Notes: generated by a model from the sequence alone, not told the origin. 64,000 bases of DNA from Diogma glabrata (GCA_963693315.1 OY856187.1:427227638-427291637); one strand, 5' to 3'; shown: positions 12,231 through 24,237, counted from the first letter of the stretch. Program-made: numbers and translations.

Positions 12231-13140
12231 TAGTTTTGTTCGTCCCTAACTGCCAACCTTTGCAGATGTATCACTTTCATCTTGGTACGGGGTCCCTTTT
12301 GGATGCGGTAGATAACATCATTAATTCGTTTGATTATTTTATATAGGCCTTCCCAATCTGGCTGCAGCTTGGGTGATCTTCCCTTAGTTCTCCTGGGGTT
12401 GTATAGCCATACCAAATCTCCTTCTTGAAAACCGCCACTATTTGCATTTATGTCGTACCTGGTTTTCATTTTGTCACTGGCAATCCTAATGTGGTCTCGA
12501 ACCTGTTGATGGATTTTATTCATCTTCTCCCTTAGTTGTCCCACATAATCTGTTTTCGTGGATACCAGACCTCCAGGGATGCCAAACTCGATGTCACTAG
12601 GAAGATGTAGTTCTCTTCCGAACATGATATTCGCTGGCGTTTCACTTGTCGTATCGTTCACTGCGCTACGATAGGCCATCAAGAATAACGGAAGATCCTT
12701 ATCCCAATTTCTTTGGTTGGCTTCCACTACCTTCGACAAATGTTCTTCCATGGTTCGGTTGAATCGTTCTACCATGCCATCCGATTGTGGGTTCATAGGT
12801 GTAGTTCGTGTTTTTCTAATGTTGAGTGTTCTGCACAGCTCTTCCATCAGTTGAGATTCGAAATTCCTTCCCTGGTCGGTATGCAACTCGAGCGGTGTTC
12901 CATATCTGCAAACCCATTCATTGACTAACGTTTCAGCGACCGTAACTGCTTCCTGGTTCGGTATCGCATAAGCTTCCGGCCATTTTGTAAAGTAATCAAT
13001 GACCACCATGATGTATTTGTTACCTTTAGTCGTTTCCGGAAATGGCCCCGTGATGTCTATCGCAATTCTCTCCTTTAGGGCGCCAACATTGTACTGTTGC
13101 ATCTCTTCTCGAGTTCTAGTTTTTGGTCCATATGATCTTC
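12230..13140 (-). CDS. Gypsy integrase core and C-terminal domain, N-terminally truncated
   Basis: The frame shows the catalytic triad of a retroviral-type integrase: D in IAIDITGPFPE, D in HTDQGRNFES and E in GMVERFNRT. The block WPEAYAIPNQ lies between the first two, and a C-terminal DLVWLYNPRR segment follows. Integrase joins element cDNA to host DNA in the nucleus. The HHCC zinc-binding N-terminus is absent: coding resumes at GPKTRTREEMQQY right after the deletion junction near 13140. The rest is uninterrupted to the stop at about 12230. Without RT the copy cannot move on its own. Confidence 0.9.
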
Positions 13141-13676
13141 TCAGATTTTGCCGGGATCTCAGTTGGTCCGTCACTAATAACATGGACCTCAGCATTGTCG
13201 TTGGTGGCGTGTAGCACTATTTCTGTGTTTCCATATCTCAGTACGTGGCTTCCCAGATCTAATATAAAATTGTATTCTTTCATGAAGTCAAGCCCAATTA
13301 TGCACTCATCTTCTATATCTGCTACAATAAATCGGTGCCTAAATGAATTTCCTCCAAGGTGAACTTCTTGGTCGCTTTCTCCATGAACTAGAACTGTTTC
13401 ACCCGTAGCTGTTTTTAGGGTGAATCGTCTTGCTGTATCGATCTGACTATCATGAACCACATCTGGACGCACTATCGATCTTGAAGCACCTGTGTCCAAA
13501 GTCAACGATTTGTTTCCAACGGTTGCCTCTAGGACTAAACTACTATTTTCTCTTTTGACTTGTGATACCACCAATGTAGGGCATAGTAATTGAGCCAGCT
13601 TTCGCCCTTCAAGACTGGCACGATCTAGTTTCCCGAATCCGGAACGCTGCATCTGTCTTCCGGGTGCAGCTCGCAT
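13140..13676 (-). pseudogene. Gypsy aspartic protease, ends at the deletion junction
   Basis: The active-site motif LTLDTGASRSIV and a later ECIIGLDFM block identify a retropepsin that cleaves the Gag-Pol polyprotein. Upstream it overlaps the end of gag (13625-13676) in another frame, which suggests frameshifted expression. Downstream, TEIPAKSEKIIW, normally the lead-in to RT, runs into integrase sequence in a different frame, so the break is a deletion with a frame change. Confidence 0.85.
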
Positions 13677-14997
13677 TTACATTCTCTTCGGATGTGCCCC
13701 AACTTTCCACAGTTGCAGCATCTTACTCTGCTAGACCTACTTCGTTGATTTCGCTCAGGCTTATCTCCCAGACTTTTGACACGCATGATCACTTCTTCAA
13801 GCGCTGCTTTTAGAGGTTCTTCAGCAACTTCTATCTGACGTACTCTATCTGAACCATGCGCTCTTTTTCCAGCTTCCATTTGCAGGGCCAATGCTAAGAC
13901 TTCCGCAGGTAATTTCTTCCCGCTTAAATACAGCTGATTTCTCCTTTGTACATCTCGAAGAGCATTGATAAATGTATCAGCTGCCAGTTCGTCTCGTTGT
14001 TCAGCGTTATAGTTCGGATATGACAAATTGACCAGTCTCACAATGTCAGCCTCTAATTTTTGCAAAGTTTCGCTGACTCCCTGTTTTCGTGTTTTGAGCT
14101 GCATGCGATGGAGAGCTTGCATATGACTTTCCCCATATCTTACTTCTAAGGCCTCCATTATCTTGCTGTAATCACGCTCTGTCGCTGATAGTGTCTGCAA
14201 AATTTCAGCAGCAGGTTTCCTTCAATGCCAATATAAGCGCATTTGCTTTTTGCTGGTTATCAACCCCCGTTGTTGCTATCTCAAATTGCATCTTAAATAT
14301 CTGATACGATGTAGATCCATCAAATGCGGGTGTTTTCACTCTAGCTGGGGCTGAAGTAGTTGATGAATTGATCATGTTACCTGACTTCAATTGTGCTATT
14401 TCTTGGCGTTATTCACTTGAAAGTTTGCGTAATTTCTCTTCATGTTCTTCGGTAACTTTCCGTAGCTCCCTTTCCATGTTGTTGATTTTAACCTCCGCAC
14501 TGGATATACGTGACTCGATTACTTCACGTAGACTTTCTTGCTTTGCCATCATATCAGCAAATTGTTGTTGTTGAATGTTTCCTTGTTTGACCGCCAATTG
14601 CTCTTGTTTGGCAATCATATCAGCAAGTTGTTGTTGTTGCTCTATTTTTTGTTCTGCTGGCAGAACTTTTTGTTCTGCTGCCTGTTTCTCTTGTCGAGCC
14701 ATCAGATCAGCAAGTTGTTGTTGTTGGTTGTTTCCTTGTTTGGCCAAATTGTTGTTGCTGCTGTGCCATCATTTCTTTCATCAACACCATCATCGGATCA
14801 ATTGCTGAGACATTCTGGACCGGAGTTTCCTCCGGCTCTACTTCTATGACCTCTGTGTTTTGGCCTGCTTCTTCTAAAACTTTACGCAGCCGGAATGCAA
14901 GTTCTGCCTTCGTTCCATGGATTGGAGCATTCCTTTTCTTCAACTCATCCTTCAGCTGGGTCTGGCTGAGATCACTAATATTTACTGTCTTGACCAT
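13625..14997 (-). pseudogene. Gypsy Gag with SAP-like N-terminus, coiled coil and zinc knuckle
   Basis: From ATG 14997 the protein begins MVKTVNISDLSQTQLKDELK, a SAP-like helix-turn-helix. A Gln-rich repetitive segment follows (about 14550-14760), then a predicted coiled coil (NNMERELRKVTEEHEEKLRK), a capsid-like domain (FDGSTSYQIFKMQFEIA, YGESHMQALHRMQLKTRK) and a zinc knuckle CCNCGKLGHIRREC. A frameshift near 14730, a TAA near 14409 and a frameshift near 14210 break it. Gag would package element RNA in cytoplasmic particles. Confidence 0.85.
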
Positions 14998-15007
14998 TGT
15001 TTCAATA

Positions 15008-15025
15008 ATCCCACTTCTGACACCA
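15008..15025 (-). promoter_or_regulatory. Primer binding site, tRNA-Leu type
   Basis: On the minus strand the bases next to the 5' LTR read TGGTGTCAGAAGTGGGAT. This is complementary to the CCA end of an animal tRNA-Leu (CAG-type), recalled as ...ATCCCACTTCTGACACCA. One base separates it from the LTR. Confidence 0.85.
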
Positions 15026-15026
15026 C

Positions 15027-15645
15027 TGTAACGACTCTTCGTTGGTCCTTTTCGATTATTGAGCAAATACGACAGTAAAAAGACAGATCTTTCGTTAACA
15101 AAATCTCAAACTTTATTTATCAACCAGTTACAGCAACTTCCGATTTTAGTTACAATAAATTCCAGGGTCTCCAATTTATGCACGATAAACTTCACCGCTT
15201 TTTCACAATTTGAATCAATAATATTCGGAATCGTAAAATCTGTATTTACTGTTCCACTAAGTTCAAATTTTTTACTATTAGTACCCAGGCTCAAGTACCA
15301 CCGATTATTCCTTATACTTGCGAATATTTATAAACACTTTTAATTGCAAAATTAAAACTGATCATCTGATATTTTGTTCGCTTATTTATATCGAAAAATA
15401 AATAAATCGAAGCTTTTATAATCCACTAGAAATCAATATTACGTAGTCCGTACATCTTGAATAGGCCACACCTATTTTCATTCACACTTGCATTTGTATT
15501 AGCGAACTCAAATTTAATTTATGCAAAATGTATTTGTTAAAGGGAGTTATCTTTTAATTCATCTTTGCCATAGAATGTAGAAAACATTTAGGCGGAACGT
15601 ATATGATTAAATTAAATTAACCCATTCTGGACGAAGTTTATTACA
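15027..15645 (-). repeat. 5' LTR
   Basis: Copy of 11601-12218 with TG...CA ends, located upstream of gag on the minus strand. Pol II promoter and polyadenylation signals are expected inside but not resolved by eye. Confidence 0.95.
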
Positions 15646-15649
15646 ATAT

Positions 15650-15912
15650 ATATTTTTAGAATTTTACATTGTTAGTTTCTAGGCGAAAAATAACGATTTT
15701 TCGAAAAATGTGATTTTTTACCACTTTCGACAACAACAATTCAGATTTGTTTTTGTAAGTTTGATTATTCCTAAAAACAATAAAATAATAAAAAAATATA
15801 TGTTTATTATGGTTTTTAAGATATGATTTTTTGAACATTCCATTCTTCGACTATTTTAAAGCAAAAATCGTTATACAATCATAGAAGTCGTGCTATTATA
15901 TTTCTTTAATAT
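15650..15912. other. AT-rich flank, no gene seen
   Basis: No coding frame or repeat recognised between the 5' LTR and the tandem duplication. Confidence 0.5.
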
Positions 15913-16240
15913 CCCAGGTAAGCAGAGAGGATTGTTTTGACATTGAGCCAAGCTTGTTTTAAGGTCGAACAATGTTGGGACAGGCTTTAAAATAAACTTG
16001 GTTGAATGTTGTTTTAACCTTAAATGATAACCACGTACCATTATTATTTTTAGACATTGGAACAATATTTAAATACAATGCTGGCCCAATTCTGCCCAGG
16101 TAAGCAGAAAGGATTGTTTTTACGTTGAGCCATGCTTGTTTTAAGGTTGAACAACGTTGAGACAAGCTTTAAAATAAAATTGGTTGAATGTTGTTTCAAC
16201 CATGATTAATAGCCATGTGCCATTATTATCTGTCATCTTT
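15913..16240. repeat. Two tandem units of about 182 bp
   Basis: CCCAGGTAAGCAGA starts at 15913 and again at 16095. The remainder of each unit (GGATTGTTTT, AAGCTTGTTTTAAGGT, GGTTGAATGTTGTTT, CCATTATTAT) lines up with scattered substitutions. Confidence 0.85.
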
Positions 16241-17481
16241 AATACACTGAACAAATGTGTATAAATAATGTGACCGAGAAGTATAAAACTTGAATTTAAT
16301 TAAGATATCAAAGAAAAAATAAATATTGTACTTTATTTCTATTTATAATTTGAAACATTATATTTTAATATACAAATAATTATAATATAAAAAATTAATT
16401 AAATGATACATTCCATTAATTAAATGAAATTTAAAATTAAATTTATTATGTTTTATTACGCATTCCTGCCCATTATATTTTGGATCTTCAGTACAAGAAT
16501 GGACCCCAAATTATTAATACTGAGATTGTATGGAATAATAAAAAAACTTAACTTTTTTAACACCATGAAAAACTATAATTTTTATCCATCCAGAGAATTT
16601 GGACCGGCTTAGAAAGTTTATGAATTGAATTGCATGATTTATTAAACAAGGAACCAATCTTGGCCCAGCATTAGCGAGCCAATCCTTGTCTAGTTAACTT
16701 TGGTTACAGTCCGGGCCAGTTGTACATGCCTAGACTGAACCAAGATTCAGTTTATTATGCTACGCATTATTGACTAGTCTAATGTAGTGTAAACATGTGC
16801 AGGTCATATTAAGTCTTTCTCTAATTTTATAAATGTTACTCTTTCCACAACTTCTTTCCACACATTTAAAGTAGGGCTGGAAAAAAATTAATTTGGTAGA
16901 TCTTATTTGCCAGACTTGGCCCAAGGACATCAGTCCAAACTTGGCACAAACTTGGGCCGTTTGAAAATATTAAGTCTGGCCCCAACCCCAAAAGCTGTTG
17001 TGCGGGTTTGGCCCAGGTCTGGCCCCTTAGCCTTTTATTACCCGGGTATTGAAATGAAATTCCCTCATATATTATAAATTTGTTGGTTACAGTCCATCAT
17101 TGCACAAATGCTGAAATTATATACCAATTACAATAAATTTGTTTCAACATTGGACCAAGCTTGGCCCAAAACGAAATGTAGTAGTGAAGAGATAAACAAT
17201 TTTAACCATTGGCTTAGTATGACAAAATGTATCAGACTAAGACTTGGCCATGCCTTGATAATCATTTCTTAGTTTTCCAAGCTTGGGCCAAGCTTGGCCC
17301 ATTCGATAAGCCTTGGCATTTCTAACCCGGGATAGAGAATATTTATTCATAGTTTCACAAAAGCGGTCGTATCGACTGCCTTGAGCAAATACCATTAAAC
17401 AATAGTATCGACATTATTGGATTTCCATTAATCAAAAATCAAGATATACAAAAGTCAATTCTAAAGCTTTTCAATGACACA
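16241..17481. repeat. AT-rich region with dispersed CTTGGCCCA/TGGGCCAAG motifs
   Basis: Between about 16650 and 17330 the motif TTGGCCCA or its complement occurs many times, in one place as AAGCTTGGGCCAAGCTTGGC. The surroundings are diverged, so these look like decayed copies of one family. No coding frame is convincing. Confidence 0.6.
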
Positions 17482-17871
17482 ATGAAAACAAATGTTAACG
17501 AAGAAAGCATCATGTCATGTTATCAGAAAAATATTATCAGCAATGCATCGGTGCCAAATAAAAACGTTACTTGTGTTAAATTTAATTCTAATGTTAATAA
17601 ATCGATAGTTATGAAATGCAAAATATATCTTAAAGGTAAAAAAATTTGTGTAACTTGTGATGATAATAATCCAATGTATTCAGAATGTTTTGTTAATGAT
17701 AGCATGACCGCAAACAAAAGAAAATTATTCAAGGCTGCAAACAATGTTAAAAAGGAAGCTAGTGTTAAGTACTTATGGTTTCGTCAAGGAAATATATTTA
17801 TGGGGGAACAAGATGGGAGTAGTATTATAGTGGTCAATGATTTGAAGGATCTTGATATTTTTAAACGTTAG
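17482..17871 (+). pseudogene. LINE ORF1 C-terminal part, FP-like domain
   Basis: The frame ends with TANKRKLFKAANNVKKEA, KYLWFRQGNIFMGEQDG and IIVVNDLKDL. This matches the C-terminal FP25-like domain common in ORF1 proteins of jockey-group elements (LF-x-A, Y-x-W-x-R-x-G-x-I). The upstream part with the zinc finger and coiled coil is missing or too diverged. It stops 17 bases before the next ATG, a normal ORF1-ORF2 spacing. The protein would bind element RNA. Confidence 0.65.
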
Positions 17872-17887
17872 TATTTAAAATAAAAAA

Positions 17888-19079
17888 ATGCCAGTAAATA
17901 AGAAAAATATAATATATATAGATCCTGATCACGATTCTACGTCCCCTCTTGATACTTCAAATGCTTCTCTAAATGCTAATTATAGCATAGTTGAGAAGGT
18001 TATTGTTCTGCGGCAGAATATCCGTAGCATGCGTGCAAATTTAGATAAGTTTATAGCTCATGTTGATGTCCTAAATAGTCTGTCTTTGTTAATGTTTTTG
18101 TCAGAGATCTGGATTGAAGACAATGAGTTGAATAATTATAATATAGAAGGTTATAATATGTATGGGTGTTGTAATAATAATTATAGAGCAGGTGGAGTGT
18201 GTGTTTATGTAAGAAATGATGTTGAGTGTAATATTGCAACTTGGAATCTCAAATCTGCGGACATTTTAAAATTGGAGTTTCAAATTTTTAATGAAACTTT
18301 TACCTTCGTTTGTATTTATAGGTTAATTAAATGCCGATTCAAACTTTTCTATCGGAGTTCACTCCCGTGTTAACAAAAATTAACAGCAAAAATTTAATAA
18401 TTCTTGGTGATATTAATATTATTATTCTTAGTTCATCTCAAGAAAGTGATGAATATTTGTATTTGTTAGCGACAGAGGGCTTAGAAACATTATTGAATGA
18501 AGTAACACGACCTGCTTCAAATACCTGTATTGACCACTTTTTTGCAAGACTTCAAAACTTCTCTAAAGTGATAATACAAACTCAATCACTTAATCTGAAT
18601 ATAACTGATCATAATCTGATTCATGCTACTATTAAACTTGAATCAATTCCTGAATCTGCGGAATTACAATCTTTACCTACAACAACCGTAAATTATAATA
18701 TTCTCAATGGATTGCTGTCGCAGGAGCTCTGGCTAAACATTTTTAATGAACGTTGTCCCAATAAAGCGTTGGATTTATTTATTGATGCTTTTTCTGATTA
18801 TGTAAAACTGAGTACTTCGATCAATGTTGTATCAAAAGCGCACCCTAAGAAATTAAAACCTTGGATTTCAAATAAATTGTGTAAAAAAATTAATTAAAAG
18901 AATAATAAAAATTAATCTCAGCCAAGAATTTGAAAAAATGTCTAATGACATTGCAGTAGAGGTTGTTAAAGAAAAAGAATTGATTTATAGAGGCAAGTTT
19001 ATCCAAAATAGATCTAATGGTAAAGGAAGTTGAAAATTAGTTAATGAAATTCTAACTAAGAACTGTAATAAATCTATAG
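17888..19079 (+). pseudogene. LINE ORF2 endonuclease, RT lost
   Basis: ATG 17888 opens a frame with VLRQNIRSMRANLDKF and FLSEIWIEDNELNNY, the N-terminal N and E residues of the apurinic-type endonuclease. A frameshift near 18330 leads to LIILGDINI, TCIDHFF and ITDHNLIHA, the D, D and D-H metal and catalytic blocks. The linker before RT continues in pieces to about 19079 and is cut off by unrelated sequence. No RT motif follows, so the element is 3' truncated, unlike the usual 5' truncation. Confidence 0.75.
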
Positions 19080-19307
19080 TGTGACGGCCGACCGCAGGGA
19101 GGCCGACAATTATAGACGAAACACAAAAAGTCACATTAGCTCCGAATTAAATACACTATTTTTTCGGCAAACGTTTGAATTTTTTATAAATATGAAATTA
19201 ATACATCAAACTTTTTATAAAATGAATTTTTATCGTCATAATTACTTCCAAAAAAGAGAAAAAAACATTTAAATTTGTATGAATAAAATTTTTTTATCAA
19301 AGCAGCC

Positions 19308-19500
19308 TTTTCAAAATTTCATAATCCAATTGAAATAGTTGTTATTTTGTTGTCATAGCTATACAATAATTCCAAATTTCATTATCCAATGAAACTGTTT
19401 GTTATGTTTGGTTGTCATAGTAAAATACAATAATTCAAAATATCATAATCCAATGAGAATCAACTTATTATTTGTTGTCATGGTTATACAATATGTTTGA
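19308..19500. repeat. Three tandem units of about 62 bp
   Basis: CATAATCCAA or CATTATCCAA occurs at about 19319, 19380 and 19444, each followed by GTTGTCATAG-like sequence and a TACAATA block. Confidence 0.8.
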
Positions 19501-20429
19501 AAAAATAACAAACTAACAAATGGTAGTTTACAGCCTCCGTAATATAAAATAAAAATGGCGTTACTTTTGCTGTCGCAAGACGTTACTTTTGCTGTCAGGC
19601 TAAAAAGTAAGACTTTAGCTAGCTCCCTAGCGGCAGTAAAGTTAAACTTTACAGCCGTTTGCCGAAAAACATTTTTTTTCAACGAAAAAATCGGTTTTTC
19701 ATAAATTGGTGTGAAAACTATATAAAATTAGTTGCTTCAACCGCACTAAAAAGTAAAAATGCTTTACAGCTGTTGGAACATAATATTTTGTTCAAGTTCA
19801 GTATAGTATAACTTTTCTTATAATTTAATTTCGATAAACTGTTTAGAGGATGGCAAGACAAAAAAATTATAATAAAACTTTAAAATGCCCATATTTTGTC
19901 TCATCAAAAAAATTTTCGCTTATTTATGTAACAAATACATAAACAAACATTTGTTTTTCTGATTAACTAATTAATTAAAAATATAATCAACATCTTAATC
20001 ATGAATGTATTAAAAAAAACATGTGAGAATAACAGTATATTTTTTTAGAAATAAATAGCTTTGTTTCTTACATCTGGCAGCACAAATCACATTTTAAACT
20101 ATAGATACTTTTTCACCTCACATAATTGCTTAAAACTATAAACAATAGTCAGGAAAAATTAATTTATATAAATTTAGTTTATATAAATTATAAAACTTTG
20201 TATTTTATGGATGTTAAATCAGACCACAAGCCTTACCACATTTTTCACTAACCTTTGTTTCACTAATAAAACAAAACTGATTTATATTGTATTCTCAAAT
20301 AAACTAGTTCAACAATTTAAACAAAAAATTGACACTCGAAAAATCAGACAATTTTTTATAATACGATTTACAAAGATTTCCTATATAACAGAACTATAAA
20401 CACACTATACAAAATACATTGCTATTAAA
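19501..20429. other. AT-rich sequence, short imperfect inverted repeats only
   Basis: A doubled CGTTACTTTTGCTGTC occurs at about 19559-19599, and AGTAAAGTTAAACTTTAC is self-complementary. I see no gene. Confidence 0.5.
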
Positions 20430-21030
20430 CTTTTCTTTCAGTGGATGTAAAAAATATGTCACTCCGTATCAATTACTCCACATTTATAAATCCGATATTA
20501 GTCCATGTATGGAGTATTGTTGTCAAGTTTGAGGCACTGCATTTGTTTCCATTCTGGCTCTTAATCTGTTCAAAATCATGCTATGCGAATTGTGGGTGAT
20601 CGAAGTTCAACATCAAATCTTGATTCCCTACAACACCGTTGCACTGTTGCTGATCTCGTTGTTTTTTATAAATATCGTCACTAGCAGTGCTCGGATGAAA
20701 TAGGATCCATTAAGCCTCAATCATATTATTTTTCCTGTTTTATTTCCCCAATCGGTTTGGGCAAACAGTCAAACTGTTCAGATCACTCACTGTCATAGTA
20801 ACAGAATGCAGAGGGATTTCTTTGTCCGTATATTATACAAATGAATTTCTTTGCTCGAATTAATAGTCTTGGAGGCGTTCAATCCACAACAGTTTAAAAG
20901 AAGCGTTCATTACCGCCTCAGAACGCATATTCTTGTGGGACCTAGGTCTTAGATATAGATACCTTCTATATGTTGTTGAGACACATTATGTAATTCTTAT
21001 TAGATAATACTTTTTATTAAAAAAAATAGA
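20430..21030 (+). pseudogene. 3' fragment of the jockey/CR1-like LINE family
   Basis: Frames in this stretch encode diverged equivalents of YQLLHVYKSYIRPCMEYCCQ and the following thumb region of the LINE at 32531-35634. Then come the tail sequence GGACCTAGGTCTTAGA, GTTGTTGAGACACA and an A-rich end near 21025. Multiple stops and shifts are present. It is an older 5'-truncated copy on the opposite strand. Confidence 0.85.
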
Positions 21031-23040
21031 TTTTGCTATGAAATCTACCTAAAAAAAATTGATCGTATTCCATTTGATGAATCAACCAGAGCATTTATCG
21101 AAATTGTAAAACAGGCGAAAAACACTTGTAAATAGCTCATATTCCTCTATGAAACTTTTAACGGCACGAGAAAATATTGCTTTTATAAAGCAAAACTGCT
21201 TAAAGTTTAATGTAATTCATCAAATTTTATAACACACTAGATACTAACACTCAGACATCATCAAATCACTTTCATATCAAATAATAAAATATCTACTGTC
21301 CTTGTCTGGCAACCACGAATATTAAACGGAAAAATAAAAATAAATTTATCTATATCTACTTCACAATCCTTAGAGTACGCCCATTAGTAATTTTTATTTT
21401 AAAACAGGAGGAGTCAGGGATATTTTATTTATTTTCTAGGAGTTGGTATGTTTTTTTGATTATGAGATTTTTGGTATGCTTGAAAAAATGTTCATGTATT
21501 TGAAAACGAGTTCCATGAAATTATTATTGAACTAGTGTGGACTGTCAATATGTTCCACAGATAATACTTGGTGTGTTAATCAACGGTCCTGTGACATTGA
21601 ATTGTATGTAAATAGACACATAAAATAATAAAATGTGGTTAAAAATACATTGAGTAAGATCTAGTTTAGTTATAGATTCAAGCATATATTGTATTGTATT
21701 GTTTTATACTATTTAATTTAATTGTATTTAATTGTTTTATACTATTTAATATTAAAAACTAAATACAATGAATTTAAAAATGTGCTACAACTTACAGCTT
21801 AGGACTTCTAGAAGTAAGCATTGCAACACTTAAAGGGTTGTTCGAAATCGAATGTTCCCTGACACACTGTCAATCGATTCGGTGGTTTATCTTCAAGTGA
21901 ATGGAAGACAACACAACCAGGTGAGCAAATAAACTAAATTTTGAAGTTTGTCTGACATGCGTTAGCACAAAATTATTTTCAGTGTATAGGAAGTTGTTTT
22001 GAGCTCGTTCCGTCCGGAATAGAAGTTTCGAATTTACTTTTGTTTTTAAAAACAAATCCTTTTTCCAGAGGTTATGGTGGATCGCAATTCAGAGTGTGTT
22101 GGAAATTGATAAAACATACTAATAATATTTTTGTTTTTTTTCATATGTATCATTATATCTGGAATACTTTTACAATCTATTAAATACTATTACATAATAT
22201 TATTACATTTAGAGATTCAATAAGCCAAAACACAGAAATTTGTGTGTTGGAATTACAACTGCCATTAAGTTAAAAGAAAGTTTCACGCCAATTGTCAAGA
22301 AGCCCATTTAAAATACAAAATTCCCACGCATTGCTTATTTCTAAATAAAATTATAATCAAAGGACTTTTAGTTTAACAAAAAAAGGTTTGATAAAGATAC
22401 GAGCTCGGACTATGAACACACAATAAGGCGATTTAGATCCATCGTCTTCCTTTTTATCCTTTTGTTTAACTGAAACAAATTTTATTTCCGTTTTTTTGTC
22501 CTGTTTTATTGATTTTGATTTATTTATTTTTCTTTTTTTTTATATTAAAATAGATAAATTTGAAAAAATTGAAAAAAAAAACAATAATAACAAAAAATTG
22601 TTAAATTTATAGCGTTAAATTTAAGATTAAGTAAAAAAAATGAAATTAAGGCAGGATATTTTTTATAGGTATTCAAACAAAATTGATGACGCGGATATAA
22701 AATAAAATACAATGAATATTAATATTTAATAGAAGGAAAGATATAAATAAATTTCAAGGCATTTGTCATTCTAGTTTTAATTTTTATTTTTAGGTACACG
22801 TATATTTATTTGTTGCGAACAGAACAATTGATATCGAAATCTTCCTGAAAATCTTTTAAATTGCTTGTTTTATTGTTTGTAATAAATTTGTTAAGTATAT
22901 TTTAAATAATTATAGTGGCTTGAGTTTCCTATCTAACTAAACCAGAAACAAGCCTTTTTATCATCCTATGGGGTCTAATCGATGAGGGGTTTAATCACTG
23001 AGGAAGATAGTGCGTGGCATTATTAAAAAGTATGCCACTC
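21031..23040. other. AT-rich sequence, no gene recognised
   Basis: Two kilobases without a credible frame, RNA gene or clear repeat. Homopolymer-rich stretches near 22500-22640 are low complexity. Confidence 0.5.
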
Positions 23041-23092
23041 AGGGGCGCACTCAAGCGGGGGGGGGGTCGGGTCCGGACCCCCCCCCCCCCCT
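23041..23092. other. G-run/C-run inverted structure
   Basis: A run of 10 G (23057-23066), the self-complementary core GGGTCCGGACCC and a run of 14 C follow each other. They can pair as a long GC hairpin in otherwise AT-rich DNA. The preceding CAGGGGCG resembles the tip of some DNA transposons, but no matching far end was found. Confidence 0.75.
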
Positions 23093-23259
23093 AGCCGATA
23101 ATTTTTCAGTATTGTTTTTTAAAGTTAGTGTTAACCATAAGAAATTATAGATTAACATCTCTGAATATCGTAAGATACGATGCTAACTAGGGATCTAAGG
23201 TTACTCACTATTGATCAATTCTCTTTGAGGATTTTTGAACGCTATTTTTAAAGTTTTGT

Positions 23260-24080
23260 GGATTATAGTTATCAATGAAGTCCCACGTCAGTAAGGCATT
23301 CAAGAGATACTAGATTCTTGTAAAAATATGTCTTTGAAATGCTACATCTTGTCACTCGAACCTTAAAAAGATGGGCTGCTATTGATAATCTGTTCAGGTA
23401 AAATTGATTTGATCTAGGCAGACACACGCGTTCATCCATAGTATATTTGTGTACTTTCAAATCAGCAACGTACAACGAATCAAGCTCATTAGTAAGATTT
23501 GAATTGCTGAGCAGCAATGAAAGTCTCACCATGGTTTTCAACCAACTTATTCCAGATATGTGTTTCAAAGAAAGTAATTCTGCCGTCGCTCTTCCTTTAC
23601 GAAAGCCGTATTGTCTTTTATTAGGTATTTTTGACGACTTAAGAAGCTCATAATATTAAAATTAATGAACTTCTCAAATATCTTAGCAACAACTGACAAG
23701 ATTGATATGGGTTTGTAATTTGTTGAATTCGTTTTAGCAACTTTTTTGGAATTGGCTGTATACTGGCCATTTTTTAAAGAGCATTTATTTTAAATTTTAT
23801 TGCTTCTTCACATTTACCCGAAACCTAAAGATCAGCCTTCCGAACCATCTATCGGAATAAACCTGCGCATAACCACCTGTATTATTTCTGAAAAATTAGA
23901 AGCAGAAATGTTTGAATTAAACATACATCTCTAAGCACCTGCCAATCTGCAACCCAAAAAAGGCTAGGATTAGATTGAAACTGTTTAGGAACTTGTAAAT
24001 TTAAATGAGTGGAATTAAAATTATGGTCTGAACCACCTAAAGGTTCTGATATTTTAAATTGTACCAACGAAAGAATCAAC
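23260..24080 (-). pseudogene. Decayed non-LTR retrotransposon fragments
   Basis: Read on the minus strand, 24079-23882 contains SEPLGGSDHNFNSTHLNLQV, an endonuclease SDH block. 23770-23640 contains NYKPISILSVVAKIFEKFIN, an RT finger block. 23568-23272 contains VADLKVHKYTMDERVCLPRS, resembling the H-x-Y-x-T...LPR tail of LINE proteins. The order is right for one element, but the RT palm is missing. Each piece alone would be weak. Confidence 0.6.
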
Positions 24081-24084
24081 AGTC

Positions 24085-24237
24085 CGAATCAACAGTCCCG
24101 GAGGGGTACAATCCACAAAGGTTTAAAAAGCGTTAATCAACACCTCAACACGCATGTTGTTGTTGGACCTAGGTCCTAAAAGGTATATATGTGTGTTGTT
24201 GTAATTCCTACACAGCACTTTTTATTAAAAAAAACTC
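24085..24237 (+). repeat. 3' tail fragment of the jockey/CR1-like LINE family
   Basis: ATCCACAAAGGTTTAAAAAG, GTTGTTGTTGGACCTAGGTC and a TTTTTATTAAAAAAAA end match the LINE tail at 32550-32700 in reverse. It is truncated on its 5' side. Confidence 0.8.

Larger units (their letters stand above)
11601..15645 (-). mobile_element. Ty3/gypsy LTR retrotransposon with RT/RNase H deletion
   Basis: Two LTRs of about 618 bases bracket gag, protease and an integrase core read on the minus strand. A tRNA-Leu primer site and a purine tract lie at the expected ends. The LTRs differ at roughly ten positions by eye, so insertion was fairly recent. The protease runs almost directly into the integrase. The RT, RNase H and integrase zinc-binding domains are missing. 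Flanks ACAT (11597-11600) and ATAT (15646-15649) are at best an imperfect 4-bp target duplication. Confidence 0.92.

Noticed and set aside
11596..15650. Five-base target duplication of the gypsy element
   Set aside because: AACAT and ATATA do not match. Only an imperfect 4-base ACAT/ATAT is possible, so no duplication is claimed.
21800..22100. Possible gene around the 61-codon minus frame
   Set aside because: No domain, no codon signature and several stops in the neighbouring frames.
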